The position numbers and the translations under genes are program-made. Source: Actinomycetota bacterium (GTDB lineage: Bacteria; Actinomycetota; Actinomycetes; Nanopelagicales; Nanopelagicaceae). From it: a stretch of 64,000 nt of DNA. Every line of letters starts with the position of its first letter. The first letter of the stretch is position 1. The notes beneath the pieces are model-generated. The model was not told the origin of the DNA. It searched no databases and was given only the letters and a program-made list of their open reading frames with translations. The stretch spans positions 35,089 to 99,088 of the forward strand of contig WLJX01000003.1 of assembly GCA_009701575.1 (NCBI GenBank), read 5' to 3'. Shown piece after piece: positions 7,472 to 15,369 of this stretch.

Positions 7472-8298
7472 TCTAAAAAGAAATCGAGCAAGAAATCAGT
7501 TGTTCCAGGCTTAACTGAATACTTCTCAAGATCAGTAATACCTTCAAATGCTAGGACCTCATCGTCTACAAAGAAATTTCCGGTCGTTGTCTTAGCATCT
7601 CGATTTAGGATTATGTAAGCAGTATCAGAAAGTATTTCGGGCTTACGACAGAAATCAGTATCGACGCCAGGAATCATTTGAAGCGCTGCAGTATCAATTG
7701 CCGTTCTGGGCCAGAGCGCATTTACTGCAATCCCATCGCGTTTAAATTCTTCCGCCATTCCAAGCACACACATACTCATTCCATATTTAGACATCGTGTA
7801 CGCAACGTGGTTCTTAAACCATTTCGCTTTCATCGAAAGCGGTGGCGACAAAGTAAGGATGTGCGGATTTCGACCAGCCTTCGCACTATCTCGTAGATGA
7901 GGTACAGCTGCTTGTGAAGTTAAAAATGTTCCCCGAACATTTACATCAAACATCAAATCAAAGCGCTTTGCGGGAGTCTTCTCTGTTGGCGTTAAATTTA
8001 TTGCACTCGCATTGTTGATCAGAATGTCTATACCCCCGAATTGTGCTGCAGCTGTATTTACTGCGGCGGCAATCGCATCTTCGTCACGGATGTCGCATTG
8101 GATTGGCAGAGCGGTGCCACCAGCAGCCTCAATCTCTTTCGCTGCGGAAAAAATTGTTCCTGTAAGTTTTGGATTCTCCTCAGCAGTCTTTGCTGCAATT
8201 GCAATGCTTGCACCGTCAGCAGCAGCGCGTAATGCAATTGCCAAACCAATTCCGCGAGATCCGCCAGTAATGAATATTCTCTTTCCAGCAAGTGACAT
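7468..8298 (-). CDS. HSDL2-like short-chain dehydrogenase
   Basis: The 276-residue SDR has TGGSRGIG (11-18), Ser151, Tyr167 and Lys171. It also carries the string AYTMSKYGMSMCVLGMAEEF and ALWPRTAI that mark the hydroxysteroid-dehydrogenase-like-2 subgroup. The C-terminal SCP2 lipid-binding domain of animal HSDL2 is absent. The start ATG 8298 is preceded by TAAGGGG, which overlaps the end of the enoyl-CoA hydratase/isomerase gene 6 bp upstream, so the two are co-transcribed. A role in fatty acyl or terpenoid acyl-CoA metabolism is suggested by this partner. The substrate is unknown. Confidence 0.85.
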   Translation of the reverse strand: MSLAGKRIFITGGSRGIGLAIALRAAADGASIAIAAKTAEENPKLTGTIFSAAKEIEAAGGTALPIQCDIRDEDAIAAAVNTAAAQFGGIDILINNASAINLTPTEKTPAKRFDLMFDVNVRGTFLTSQAAVPHLRDSAKAGRNPHILTLSPPLSMKAKWFKNHVAYTMSKYGMSMCVLGMAEEFKRDGIAVNALWPRTAIDTAALQMIPGVDTDFCRKPEILSDTAYIILNRDAKTTTGNFFVDDEVLAFEGITDLEKYSVKPGTTDFLLDFFLD

Positions 8299-8304
8299 CT
8301 TTAA

Positions 8305-9051
8305 TTACCCCTTAGTTTTCTTCTCGAGAAATTTCATAAATGCGATTTGTGCTTCATCAGATTCGAGCGCGATTCTAAATAGCTCGCTTTCCGCTTCCAT
8401 AACCATTGCAACTGCTTGATGGTGCCCACTCTTCAAAAGCGCCTTCGTATTAATAACAGCTGTGGGTGGCTGATTTGCAATTACCTCGGCAACTTCTAAC
8501 GCTTTTTCAAGCGGGTCGGAAACAATCTCATTTACCAATCGCATCTCGTGTGCTTCGGTTCCAGAAAAGTCACGACCAGTCAAGAAAATTTCCGAAGCGA
8601 TTGCATGTCCAACAAGACGTGGAAACAAAATCGAAGAACCGGCTTCAGGGACTAGGCCGAGTGAAACAAAGGGCATAGATAACTTTGCATCCGCTGTTGC
8701 GTAAACCAGATCGCAATGCATCAACATTGTGGTTCCGATGCCGACGGCATTCCCATGAACAGCCGCAATTAGTGGTTTAGGAAAATCATGAAGCACTGAT
8801 AAGAATTGCATAACGGGTGAATCGGGTCCGGTCGGTGGGGTTTTCAAGAAATCCATAATGTCGTTCCCGCCAGTAAATGCGGTGCCAGCTCCTGTAATTA
8901 CAACAACTCTGATGTCGAAATCATCTTTTGCTTCACCGAGCGCCTTCGAAAGGTCGGAATACATCCCAGGAGTGAGCGCATTCTTCTTCTCTGGACGATC
9001 TAAGGTCAGTATTAAGACCTGTCCCTTTTTACTTGTTGCGATGTTTCCCAT
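8305..9051 (-). CDS. enoyl-CoA hydratase/isomerase family protein
   Basis: A 248-residue crotonase-fold protein with the oxyanion-hole segments GTAFTGGNDI and HGNAVGIGTTML. The first catalytic glutamate of true hydratases (usually in a PEI-type motif) is replaced by MPFVSLGLVPEAGSS. That resembles peroxisomal delta3,delta2-enoyl-CoA isomerases (PFxxLGxxPEGCSS), where the single Glu of PE is catalytic. Double-bond isomerisation of unsaturated acyl-CoAs is therefore at least as likely as hydration. It is the first gene of a two-gene unit with the HSDL2-like SDR. A TAAACT hexamer 6 nt before the ATG indicates a leaderless message. Confidence 0.85.
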   Translation of the reverse strand: MGNIATSKKGQVLILTLDRPEKKNALTPGMYSDLSKALGEAKDDFDIRVVVITGAGTAFTGGNDIMDFLKTPPTGPDSPVMQFLSVLHDFPKPLIAAVHGNAVGIGTTMLMHCDLVYATADAKLSMPFVSLGLVPEAGSSILFPRLVGHAIASEIFLTGRDFSGTEAHEMRLVNEIVSDPLEKALEVAEVIANQPPTAVINTKALLKSGHHQAVAMVMEAESELFRIALESDEAQIAFMKFLEKKTKG

Positions 9052-9057
9052 TGGCTG

Positions 9058-9063
9058 AGTTTA
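9058..9063 (-). promoter_or_regulatory. -10 hexamer TAAACT, leaderless promoter of the enoyl-CoA hydratase/isomerase gene
   Basis: TAAACT ends exactly 6 nt before the ATG at 9051 and no Shine-Dalgarno is present. Transcription would start at or next to the start codon. Confidence 0.55.
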
Positions 9064-9127
9064 TGGTGGAGAATAGGGAAAGCAAAGATTTGAATCAAAA
9101 GTCGGAGAGGACTTCGGGGGCCTAACT

Positions 9128-9442
9128 ATGGATATCAGAATAATGACTCGTGAATTAACTCCCTTTGAACATTTAGTTGCCCAGCATCTATGCGATGGAC
9201 TTTCAAATGCCGCAGTCGCTCGAGCAACAGCACATAGCGAAAAAGTTATCGAAAATACTGTATCTAGAATGGCTCGGGCATTTGGAATCAAATCTGATGG
9301 TGACACAAATATTCGCGTACTACTCGCATTGGCGTATAGAACTCATTTCGGTGATGGCTCTTTTGATAAGTTAAATATTGATTGTTCACATAGCAAAGTT
9401 GGACCAGACGGTAAGTCATATTGCGATAAGCACATTGATTAA
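9128..9442 (+). CDS. small LuxR-type helix-turn-helix protein
   Basis: The 104-residue protein has an N-terminal LuxR/FixJ-type HTH: LTPFEHLVAQHLCDGLSNAAVARATAHSEKVIENTVSRMARAFGI, about residues 10-55. It then has a short tail with Cys and His residues (DCSHSKVGPDGKSYCDKHID). There is no receiver or ligand domain, so it is a single-domain DNA-binding protein. ATG 9128 is used, but ATG 9143 would also keep the whole HTH. It sits alone between the divergent isomerase gene and a membrane protein gene. Its targets are unknown. The Cys/His tail might bind a metal or sense redox; that is speculation. Confidence 0.65.
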   Translation: MDIRIMTRELTPFEHLVAQHLCDGLSNAAVARATAHSEKVIENTVSRMARAFGIKSDGDTNIRVLLALAYRTHFGDGSFDKLNIDCSHSKVGPDGKSYCDKHID

Positions 9443-9474
9443 TAACTCGAACCAAAACCTCTTTTAATTTCCAA

Positions 9475-9517
9475 GGGCTAGCACTCACTTAATTTACTTT
9501 GGGGCTAGCACTTGCCC
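9475..9517. repeat. two direct GGGCTAGCACT copies with a weak hairpin
   Basis: GGGCTAGCACT occurs at 9475-9485 and again at 9502-9512. A single GCCC at 9514-9517 can pair with the GGGC of either copy and is followed by TTTT. The 178-bp gap between the LuxR-type gene and the membrane protein gene holds nothing else I can identify. Confidence 0.5.
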
Positions 9518-9619
9518 TTTTCATCTCTGTTATCGCTTCGATACTCCAAACTAATGACGATGTGAAACTCCTCCAGGTTTTATATCTAAATATTCCGGAG
9601 AGCACAGAAAGAGAATAAA

Positions 9620-10201
9620 ATGAATAGAAAATCGTTTGACAAAATCGCTAGCGTAATTGGACTGCTGCTTGCAGGCTTCCTGATAATTCTTGGCGGTATT
9701 CTGCAATACGGCGGCAACTTTGCTGCAGATCAAGTGGCGGCTCAATTAGAACCACAGGCGATTACAATTCCAGCAGAGAACGGCGACCCTGAAGTAACTG
9801 CTGATGTTAAGAAATTTTTTGCAGATAATGCAAATAAGGTTATGACAACAGGTAAGCAAGCACAGATGTATGCCGATCACTACATCGGTTTCCATATGGC
9901 AGAAATGCCTACATATGCCGCAGCATCAAATGCGAACCGTGCCGCAGCAGGCGCGCTAGCAGCTGATCCAGCTAACGCTGAATTACAAGCAAAATCCAAG
10001 CAGGCTTCGGGAACTGTCGAAACTGTTTTCAAGGGACAAGCACTTCGCGGAATGCTTCTTAACGCTTACGCCTTCGGAATGCTCGGTGACATTGCAATAG
10101 TTGCAAGCTATGTAACTTTCGCTGGTGGCTTGATTTTCTTAATCTTGGCGCTACTTGGTTTCGCTCATCTTCGTAGAGTTGATACTGACTCAGTTATCTA
10201 A
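9620..10201 (+). CDS. conserved membrane protein of unknown function with two transmembrane helices
   Basis: I do not recognise a named family. The 193-residue protein has a hydrophobic helix near residues 10-30 (IASVIGLLLAGFLIILGGIL) and a second near 150-180. They flank an alanine-rich extracytoplasmic or loop region of about 110 residues (ANRAAAGALAADPANAELQAKS). The ATG follows GAAAGAGAA, a usable ribosome binding site. It is monocistronic, ending at a clear terminator. The layout, an N-terminal anchor with a long hydrophilic domain and a C-terminal helix, would suit an envelope-associated protein. No catalytic motif is visible. Confidence 0.8.
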   Translation: MNRKSFDKIASVIGLLLAGFLIILGGILQYGGNFAADQVAAQLEPQAITIPAENGDPEVTADVKKFFADNANKVMTTGKQAQMYADHYIGFHMAEMPTYAAASNANRAAAGALAADPANAELQAKSKQASGTVETVFKGQALRGMLLNAYAFGMLGDIAIVASYVTFAGGLIFLILALLGFAHLRRVDTDSVI

Positions 10202-10244
10202 AGCAAACTAGAAACCAAACAGAGACCTCATCTCTCCGTGAGGG

Positions 10245-10278
10245 AAGGCCCCCAACTCGAAAGAGCTAGGGGCCTTTT
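10245..10278 (+). terminator. Rho-independent terminator
   Basis: AAGGCCCC (10245-10252) pairs with GGGGCCTT (10269-10276), topped by CTC/GAG around a GAAA tetraloop and followed by TTTT. It lies between the membrane protein gene and the convergent ino1. Its left-arm AAs also give weak function on the minus strand. Confidence 0.9.
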
Positions 10279-10302
10279 AGATGCTATTTATGCTTTCGAA
10301 AT

Positions 10303-11397
10303 TTAACGGTCTATCGATCCACTAATGAATTCTGCAACCCGATTTTGAGCCTGCTCATCGGTGTATTGAATAGGTGGAGACTTCATGAAGTAACTCGAAG
10401 GCGAGAGCAATGGGCCACCGATCCCGCGATCGAGCGCTATTTTTGCGCAACGTAGCGCATCAATGATTACTCCGGCAGAGTTTGGTGAATCCCAAACTTC
10501 AAGTTTGTATTCCAAGTTCAGTGGAACATCACCGAATGCTCGACCTTCAAGCCTTACATAGGCCCACTTGCGATCATCTAGCCAAGGGATGTAATCAGAT
10601 GGCCCAATGTGAACATTCTTGGCGCCAAGATCATGGTCCAGTTGTGATGTAACTGATTGAGTTTTAGAGATTTTCTTAGACTCTAATCGATCTCGTTCGA
10701 GCATGTTCTTGAAGTCCATATTGCCACCTACGTTTAATTGATAGGTGCGGTCTAAGTGCACGCCGCGATCTTGAAACAATTTCGCCATTATTCGGTGGGT
10801 TATGGTCGCGCCAACTTGAGATTTAATGTCATCGCCAACAATTGGAATTCCAGCCTTCGTGAACTTTTCAGCCCAGATTGGATCTGATCCAATAAATACT
10901 GGAAGTGCGTTCACGAATGCGACCCCGGCATCAATTGCGCATTGCGCATAAAATTTAGCTGCTGCTTCTGAACCCACAGGCAAGTAACAGATAAGTACAT
11001 CTACCTTTTCGGCCTTCAGATTCGCAACTATATCTACTGGAGTCTCTGTTGACTCTGTGATTGTCTCTTTGTAATAACGCCCTAAACCATCAAGGGTATG
11101 ACCGCGTTGAACATTAATTCCAGTTTTTTCAACTGTTGCAAACTTGATCGTATTATTCTCACTCGCCCAAATAGCATCAGCAAGATCAAGTCCGACCTTC
11201 TTCGAATCAACATCATAAGCAGCGACAAATTTGACGCTATTAATGTGATACCCGCCAAGTACGGCATGCATAAGTCCAGGAATTTCTACATCCGCCGACG
11301 CATCCTTGTAATAGGTAACGCCTTGTATAAGTGAGTTTGCGCAGTTTCCTACGCCAACAATTGCAACTCTAATCTCTTTACTTGTTGAGCTATTCAA
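10303..11397 (-). CDS. ino1: inositol-3-phosphate synthase
   Basis: The 364-residue protein converts glucose 6-phosphate to inositol 3-phosphate with NAD. It is the first step toward phosphatidylinositol, PIMs and other actinobacterial inositol lipids. It shows the NAD-binding [13 protein letters not shown], then [27 protein letters not shown] and [10 protein letters not shown], hallmarks of the short actinobacterial MIPS. The start is TTG 11397, directly after the TAA of the PadR gene, with AAGGAAA upstream. The PadR-ino1 pairing is widespread in Actinobacteria and implies regulation by the adjacent PadR protein. The PimB-type glycosyltransferase further along the window uses the downstream lipid. 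Confidence 0.95.
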   Translation of the reverse strand: MNSSTSKEIRVAIVGVGNCANSLIQGVTYYKDASADVEIPGLMHAVLGGYHINSVKFVAAYDVDSKKVGLDLADAIWASENNTIKFATVEKTGINVQRGHTLDGLGRYYKETITESTETPVDIVANLKAEKVDVLICYLPVGSEAAAKFYAQCAIDAGVAFVNALPVFIGSDPIWAEKFTKAGIPIVGDDIKSQVGATITHRIMAKLFQDRGVHLDRTYQLNVGGNMDFKNMLERDRLESKKISKTQSVTSQLDHDLGAKNVHIGPSDYIPWLDDRKWAYVRLEGRAFGDVPLNLEYKLEVWDSPNSAGVIIDALRCAKIALDRGIGGPLLSPSSYFMKSPPIQYTDEQAQNRVAEFISGSIDR

Positions 11398-11955
11398 TTA
11401 AGTTTCCTTTTCGTTTTTTGTCATCTCTTCCAACCAAGAGATTTCTCGTTCAATAGATTCCAATGAATGCCGACGCCATTCGGTTAAATACTTATCTGAA
11501 CCCTCTGAAGTTTGAGCAGCGTTGGAGATTTCACTCCGGAGAATTGCTGCTTTTTCTAGGAGACGTCTGTGTCTGCCTTCAAGAATTTGGACCCGATTTG
11601 TTGGTGGCGTTGGACTAAAAAATGCAAAGCGAACTTCAAAATTCTCATCATCCCAATCCTCTGGACCTGAACCTCCAGCAAGTTCGCTAAATCGTTTCCT
11701 GCCATTTTTTGTGATGGCATAGACGATTCGCGAGCGCCGAGATTTTGGAGTTGCCAGAGAGGTCGTGCTCTTAGATTCCTCGATTAGTCCAGCTTCCAAC
11801 ATACGACGAAGTTGGGGATAGAGGACAGAGAAAGAGAGCGCTCGAAAAGGACCATATGTAGCGATGAGACGTTTGCGAAGTTCATAACCATGCAAACTCC
11901 CCTGACTTAGCAAGCCAAGTAGAGCGAATTCGAGAGCTTCAATTCGTGAGCGCAT
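11398..11955 (-). CDS. PadR-family transcriptional regulator of ino1
   Basis: A 185-residue regulator with a PadR winged helix in the first 90 residues (ALEFALLGLLSQGSLHGYELRKRL, then VLYPQLRRMLEAGLIEE). A C-terminal helical dimerisation segment follows (ILEGRHRRLLEKAAILRSEI). ATG 11955 is preceded by GGAAAGGG. It directly abuts ino1 and is transcribed first, so it is likely autoregulated through the palindromic GATATATC sites immediately upstream. The effector is unknown; in this context an inositol-pathway metabolite is a guess. Confidence 0.9.
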   Translation of the reverse strand: MRSRIEALEFALLGLLSQGSLHGYELRKRLIATYGPFRALSFSVLYPQLRRMLEAGLIEESKSTTSLATPKSRRSRIVYAITKNGRKRFSELAGGSGPEDWDDENFEVRFAFFSPTPPTNRVQILEGRHRRLLEKAAILRSEISNAAQTSEGSDKYLTEWRRHSLESIEREISWLEEMTKNEKET

Positions 11956-11985
11956 GATTTCATCCCTTTCCTGGATCGCTTTGGG

Positions 11986-12041
11986 GTATATCGTTTATAT
12001 ATCTAAAAGATATATCGTGGCGATAGTTAATCCGATATATC
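11986..12041. promoter_or_regulatory. AT-rich palindromic operator cluster, probably PadR sites
   Basis: ATATATCT-AAA-AGATATAT (11997-12015) is a perfect 19-bp inverted repeat, GATATATC (12034-12041) is an 8-bp palindrome, and GGTATATCG precedes them. They occupy the gap between the PadR gene and the divergent RhtB gene, the expected place for an autoregulatory PadR operator. Confidence 0.65.
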
Positions 12042-12072
12042 AAGGATAAGCAAGTCGGCGCGCGCTCGCGGG

Positions 12073-12078
12073 TAGGCT
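12073..12078 (+). promoter_or_regulatory. -10 hexamer TAGGCT, leaderless promoter of the RhtB exporter gene
   Basis: TAGGCT ends 6 nt before ATG 12085. No Shine-Dalgarno is visible. Confidence 0.55.
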
Positions 12079-12084
12079 CGCCCA

Positions 12085-12741
12085 ATGAGCTCCCTCGTAG
12101 TAATCCCATCTCGCCTCTGGGAATACTGCATCGCAGCAATCATCATAATTTTGGCTCCAGGACCGTCAGTCCTATTTGTAATTGCTCGGGCTATCGCTTG
12201 GGGTCGCGCTACTGCAATTGCGACGGTTGCTGGAAATGTTATGGGGGCCTTCTCGCTCTCTGTCGTTGTAGCCGTTGGGCTGGGCCCAATTTTGCAGAGA
12301 TCCGACCTAGCTTTCACAAGCGTTCAAGTTTTAGGCGGTGGATATCTAATCTACCTTGGAATTTCTGCAATCAAACATAGTCAGATTCATGCAAGTGATA
12401 TGACCAATCAAGGTGACATCAGACCGTCAAAATGGAAATCTATTCGTGAAGGTTATTGGGTAGGGGCACTTAACCCGAAGGGAATTGTTTTCTTTGCCGC
12501 AATTTTGCCGCAGTTTGTCGACCGCGAGGCTGGGGGCGTAACTTCTCAGTTGATTTTGATGGGCGCAATTTTTGCGGTCTTCGCCTTCTTCTCTGATGGC
12601 GGGTGGGGAATTCTTGCAGGAACAATCAGAAATTGGTTGGCCACCGAGATGATTCGTTTGGTCCGGATGCGGATGGCCGGCGGAATTGTCATGATCGTAC
12701 TTGGACTCTTCACTCTTATTTCAGCGATTCGTGGCCGATAA
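12085..12741 (+). CDS. LysE/RhtB-family amino acid exporter
   Basis: The 218-residue membrane protein has about six hydrophobic segments and the N-terminal RhtB signature LAPGPSVLFVIARAIAWGRA. It also has the central GYWVGALNPKGIVFFAAILPQF with the conserved NPK motif. This family exports amino acids such as lysine, homoserine, threonine or leucine. It diverges from PadR-ino1 across the AT-rich operator cluster, so it might share that regulator, although its own leaderless promoter lies beyond the palindromes. The exported substrate cannot be predicted. Confidence 0.88.
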   Translation: MSSLVVIPSRLWEYCIAAIIIILAPGPSVLFVIARAIAWGRATAIATVAGNVMGAFSLSVVVAVGLGPILQRSDLAFTSVQVLGGGYLIYLGISAIKHSQIHASDMTNQGDIRPSKWKSIREGYWVGALNPKGIVFFAAILPQFVDREAGGVTSQLILMGAIFAVFAFFSDGGWGILAGTIRNWLATEMIRLVRMRMAGGIVMIVLGLFTLISAIRGR

Positions 12742-12782
12742 AGCTACTGATGTCAGTGCGATAGCCCAGAATAGGAAGATAT

Positions 12783-13475
12783 ATGGAACCTATAACTCTT
12801 TCAAAAGATGCCAGAGCATTCATCAGTCCTAGCGATTTAACCTTCGGTTGGGATAATTGCCACCGTTGTTTATGGCTTTATTACAACCACCAAGTCAAGG
12901 CACCACTCTTCATGCCACTTGTTGGTGATCTAGCCGAAATGCAAGAGATATCCTGCATTGGAAAGACTTCGGCAGAATTGAATACAAATATGCCTGAAGG
13001 AAAAGTTTTCAAACATGCTGGTTGGGTTGTATCAACACCGATTGAAGTTGATGGCGTTGTTACACCATTTGCCGTGCGCGGTAAGTACGACTTGTTGATG
13101 GAACATCCTGATGGAACATTTGGAATAGTTGACTGCAAATTCCAATCAAGCCCTAACGATAAATCAAAATTTTACGCTGTCCAACTGGAGGCCTATGCCT
13201 TCGCTCTCGAAAATCCAGCAAAAGATGCGCCGATTAAAGTATCTACGGCTGGTCTTCTTGTTTGGGCTCCGGTAAAAATTCGAGGAAATTCTTCGGGAAA
13301 CTTTGGTTTAGAGCTATCTTGCAACTGGTTCCCGACTGATCGCAGTCCAGAGTTAATCGCATCGAGGTTATCTGATTTCATCAAGATGATTACTGGTCCA
13401 GTGCCAGCTGCGAAAACCAATTGTGATCAATGTAAATATGTCGAAAATAGAACTGAGATCTTAAAGGGAGTTTAA
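12783..13475 (+). CDS. Cas4/RecB-like PD-(D/E)XK nuclease with putative Fe-S cysteines
   Basis: The 230-residue protein matches the PD-(D/E)XK exonuclease layout of the Cas4/AddB group. PSDL at 16-19 is followed by Cys26-x2-Cys29. Asp103 lies in RGKYDLL, the DCK motif (Asp117, Lys119) comes next, then QLEAY (Gln134, Tyr138), and a closing pair Cys214-x2-Cys217 in CDQCKY. Four cysteines in this arrangement typically hold a 4Fe-4S cluster in Cas4. No cas genes or CRISPR array lie in the window, so it is an orphan, perhaps in DNA repair. The ATG follows AGGAAG. It is flanked by unrelated export and lipid genes. Confidence 0.75.
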   Translation: MEPITLSKDARAFISPSDLTFGWDNCHRCLWLYYNHQVKAPLFMPLVGDLAEMQEISCIGKTSAELNTNMPEGKVFKHAGWVVSTPIEVDGVVTPFAVRGKYDLLMEHPDGTFGIVDCKFQSSPNDKSKFYAVQLEAYAFALENPAKDAPIKVSTAGLLVWAPVKIRGNSSGNFGLELSCNWFPTDRSPELIASRLSDFIKMITGPVPAAKTNCDQCKYVENRTEILKGV

Positions 13476-13482
13476 CTGAGCC

Positions 13483-14196
13483 CTATTTTTCCTCTTCGCG
13501 CTTCTTCTCTTTAGCCTCTTCGCGGCGCAGCTTTATGAGAATCAGCTTCGCCTCTGATGCATACATATCTACATATTCCTGGCCGGATAGTTCCTGAATC
13601 TTCTCCATGATTTCATCTGTAATTTGGCGGAGAACCTTTAAATCCGAAGTATCACCTGTGTAGTAAAGCGGTTCACCAAAAATCATTTCAACTCGTTGTA
13701 CTTTTGGAACAACTTGTCCGGTCGGTTGAATTTCTGCAGTGTTAAACATTGCTACTGGAACTATTGCCGCTCCAGATTCAATCGCCATCCGAGCTATACC
13801 GGTGCGACCCTTATACAATTTTCCATCAGGCGATCTAGTTCCCTCTGGATAAATTCCAATACAAGCGCCGCCCGCCAGAAGATCTAGACCAGTTAAGAGC
13901 GCAGCCTCGCTGCGTCGTCCACCAGAGCGATCAACTGGAACTTGCCCGAGCGCAATAAAAGTAATCTTCTTGATGAATCCCTTTATCCCAGGCGAAGTGA
14001 AGTATTCACTCTTAGCAAGGAAGGTGACTTTTCTCGGAACAACAAGCGGCATAAATATTGAATCACTAAAAGAGAGATGGTTTGAAGCAATGATTACTGG
14101 ACCTGATTGTGGGACATTGCGCAGTCCGGTGACCTTTGGGCGAAATAGCAAAGTCAGGATAGGAATTAGGAAGGACTTGAGCGCTTGATAAACCAC
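13483..14196 (-). CDS. 1-acyl-sn-glycerol-3-phosphate acyltransferase (PlsC family)
   Basis: The 237-residue enzyme transfers an acyl chain to lysophosphatidate in membrane phospholipid synthesis. It shows the catalytic block NHLSFSD (His40, Asp45), the substrate-binding IYPEGTRSPDG and the GIARMA segment of the LPLAT family. The C-terminus is strongly charged (LRREEAKEKKREEEK). GTG 14196 is used, with TAAATT 6 nt upstream, so the message is probably leaderless. A second PlsC-type gene lies at 62876. The gene sits near fadD15, SRPBCC and pimB homologues, a lipid-envelope neighbourhood conserved in Mycobacterium (the Rv2182c-Rv2190c region). Confidence 0.9.
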   Translation of the reverse strand: MVYQALKSFLIPILTLLFRPKVTGLRNVPQSGPVIIASNHLSFSDSIFMPLVVPRKVTFLAKSEYFTSPGIKGFIKKITFIALGQVPVDRSGGRRSEAALLTGLDLLAGGACIGIYPEGTRSPDGKLYKGRTGIARMAIESGAAIVPVAMFNTAEIQPTGQVVPKVQRVEMIFGEPLYYTGDTSDLKVLRQITDEIMEKIQELSGQEYVDMYASEAKLILIKLRREEAKEKKREEEK

Positions 14197-14202
14197 TGGC
14201 CT

Positions 14203-14208
14203 AATTTA
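14203..14208 (-). promoter_or_regulatory. -10 hexamer TAAATT, leaderless promoter of plsC-type gene
   Basis: TAAATT ends 6 nt before GTG 14196. The divergent esterase gene begins only 46 bp from this start. Confidence 0.5.
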
Positions 14209-14241
14209 TGCCTTATCTGCAACTTATGACACCATCTGAGC

Positions 14242-15369
14242 GTGAGTAATATCCCAGAAAGTGAGCCATTGCGGCTTTTGGCGGGAAAAACCGGATTGTT
14301 AATGATTCACGGGTTCAGAGGTTCACCAGCTTCAATTAAACCTTGGGCTATTTCAATGCACGAGAAAGGTTTAACGGTTTCAGTTCCATTACTTGCAGGC
14401 CATGGAACTCATTGGAGTGATTTAAATAAAGTTACTTGGCAAGATTGGTATGACGTTGTAGAAAAAGAATTTCTAGAGTTAAAAAAATCCTGCGATCAAG
14501 TTTTTGTAGCTGGCTTTTCAATGGGTGGCGCACTTGCCCTTCGCTTATCTCAAATTCGTGGAAGTGAGTTGGCAGGCGCAATACTTTTAAATGCTTCGAT
14601 TTATGATGAACGAAAAAGATTTAAATTTGTTCCCGCACTATCTCTATTTCTTCCTTCCATACCTGGTGGCCCGGGAGACATTGCTAAACCTGGCTCTCCT
14701 GCCCATGGTTATGATCGAATTCCTTTGCGAGCACTGAATCAAGTTCGCAAGCTTTGGGAAGTTGCCGAGCGCGATCTCTATCTAGTCGATCTTCCGTTAA
14801 TGGTTGCGTATTCATTAAATGATCATGTAGTACATCCTGTTTGCAGCGAAACAATAATTGACAATGTTTACTCAACTGATATTCGCGAAGTTGTATTTGA
14901 AAAATCTTTCCATAATGTCGCACTGGATTACGATGCAGAGTTATTAAACGAGGAGACTATGGATTTCGTTTTAGATGTCCTTTCTGGTGAGCTTTCGAGA
15001 GGCGAATCTATATACGAATCAGATGAACGCGAACTTATCGATGCCGAATTTGAATCCATGGTGTCAGGCTTATCACTTGATCAATCAGCACCAACAACTT
15101 ATTTAGATGAGTTGGATGCGAGATCATATGACCCAGAAGGCTTTATCCAACCCAATCCCAAATTGCCTGCAGCCGATCAAACGTCCCGCTTCGCACTACT
15201 CGGAATTGTTGGTGGCGGTACCTACATGCTCTTCGAGATGTTCACTGGGATTGATTTGTTGGGAATGGGACCATGGCCAGGAGTTCTCGGCTTTATTGGT
15301 GGAATCGCAACTTACATTTGGAAATCAGCAAGACCCGAAGATGATTTCGGAGATGGCGTAGAGCTTTAA
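14242..15369 (+). CDS. alpha/beta-hydrolase esterase fused to a C-terminal two-helix membrane domain
   Basis: Residues 18-250 form a carboxylesterase/monoacylglycerol-lipase-like hydrolase, with HGF oxyanion motif (23-25), nucleophile Ser93 in GFSMGG, Asp194 in SLNDHVVHP and His224 in SFHNVALD. An acidic linker (about 255-315) leads to two hydrophobic helices (317-337 and 344-362) and a tail ending in a charged, acidic ARPEDDFGDG. Est30-type enzymes are only about 250 residues, so the last 120 residues are extra. Similar short hydrophobic-acidic segments occur as separate small proteins in other Actinobacteria, which suggests a fusion. The start is GTG 14242, with little or no leader. Confidence 0.8.
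   Translation: MSNIPESEPLRLLAGKTGLLMIHGFRGSPASIKPWAISMHEKGLTVSVPLLAGHGTHWSDLNKVTWQDWYDVVEKEFLELKKSCDQVFVAGFSMGGALALRLSQIRGSELAGAILLNASIYDERKRFKFVPALSLFLPSIPGGPGDIAKPGSPAHGYDRIPLRALNQVRKLWEVAERDLYLVDLPLMVAYSLNDHVVHPVCSETIIDNVYSTDIREVVFEKSFHNVALDYDAELLNEETMDFVLDVLSGELSRGESIYESDERELIDAEFESMVSGLSLDQSAPTTYLDELDARSYDPEGFIQPNPKLPAADQTSRFALLGIVGGGTYMLFEMFTGIDLLGMGPWPGVLGFIGGIATYIWKSARPEDDFGDGVEL

Noticed and set aside
9475-9519. CIRCE (HrcA) operator
   Set aside because: TAGCACTC resembles one CIRCE half-site, but the two copies are direct, not inverted, repeats and no chaperone gene is nearby.
12783-13475. CRISPR-Cas locus
   Set aside because: Only a Cas4-like protein is present; no regularly spaced repeats and no other cas genes were found on either side.
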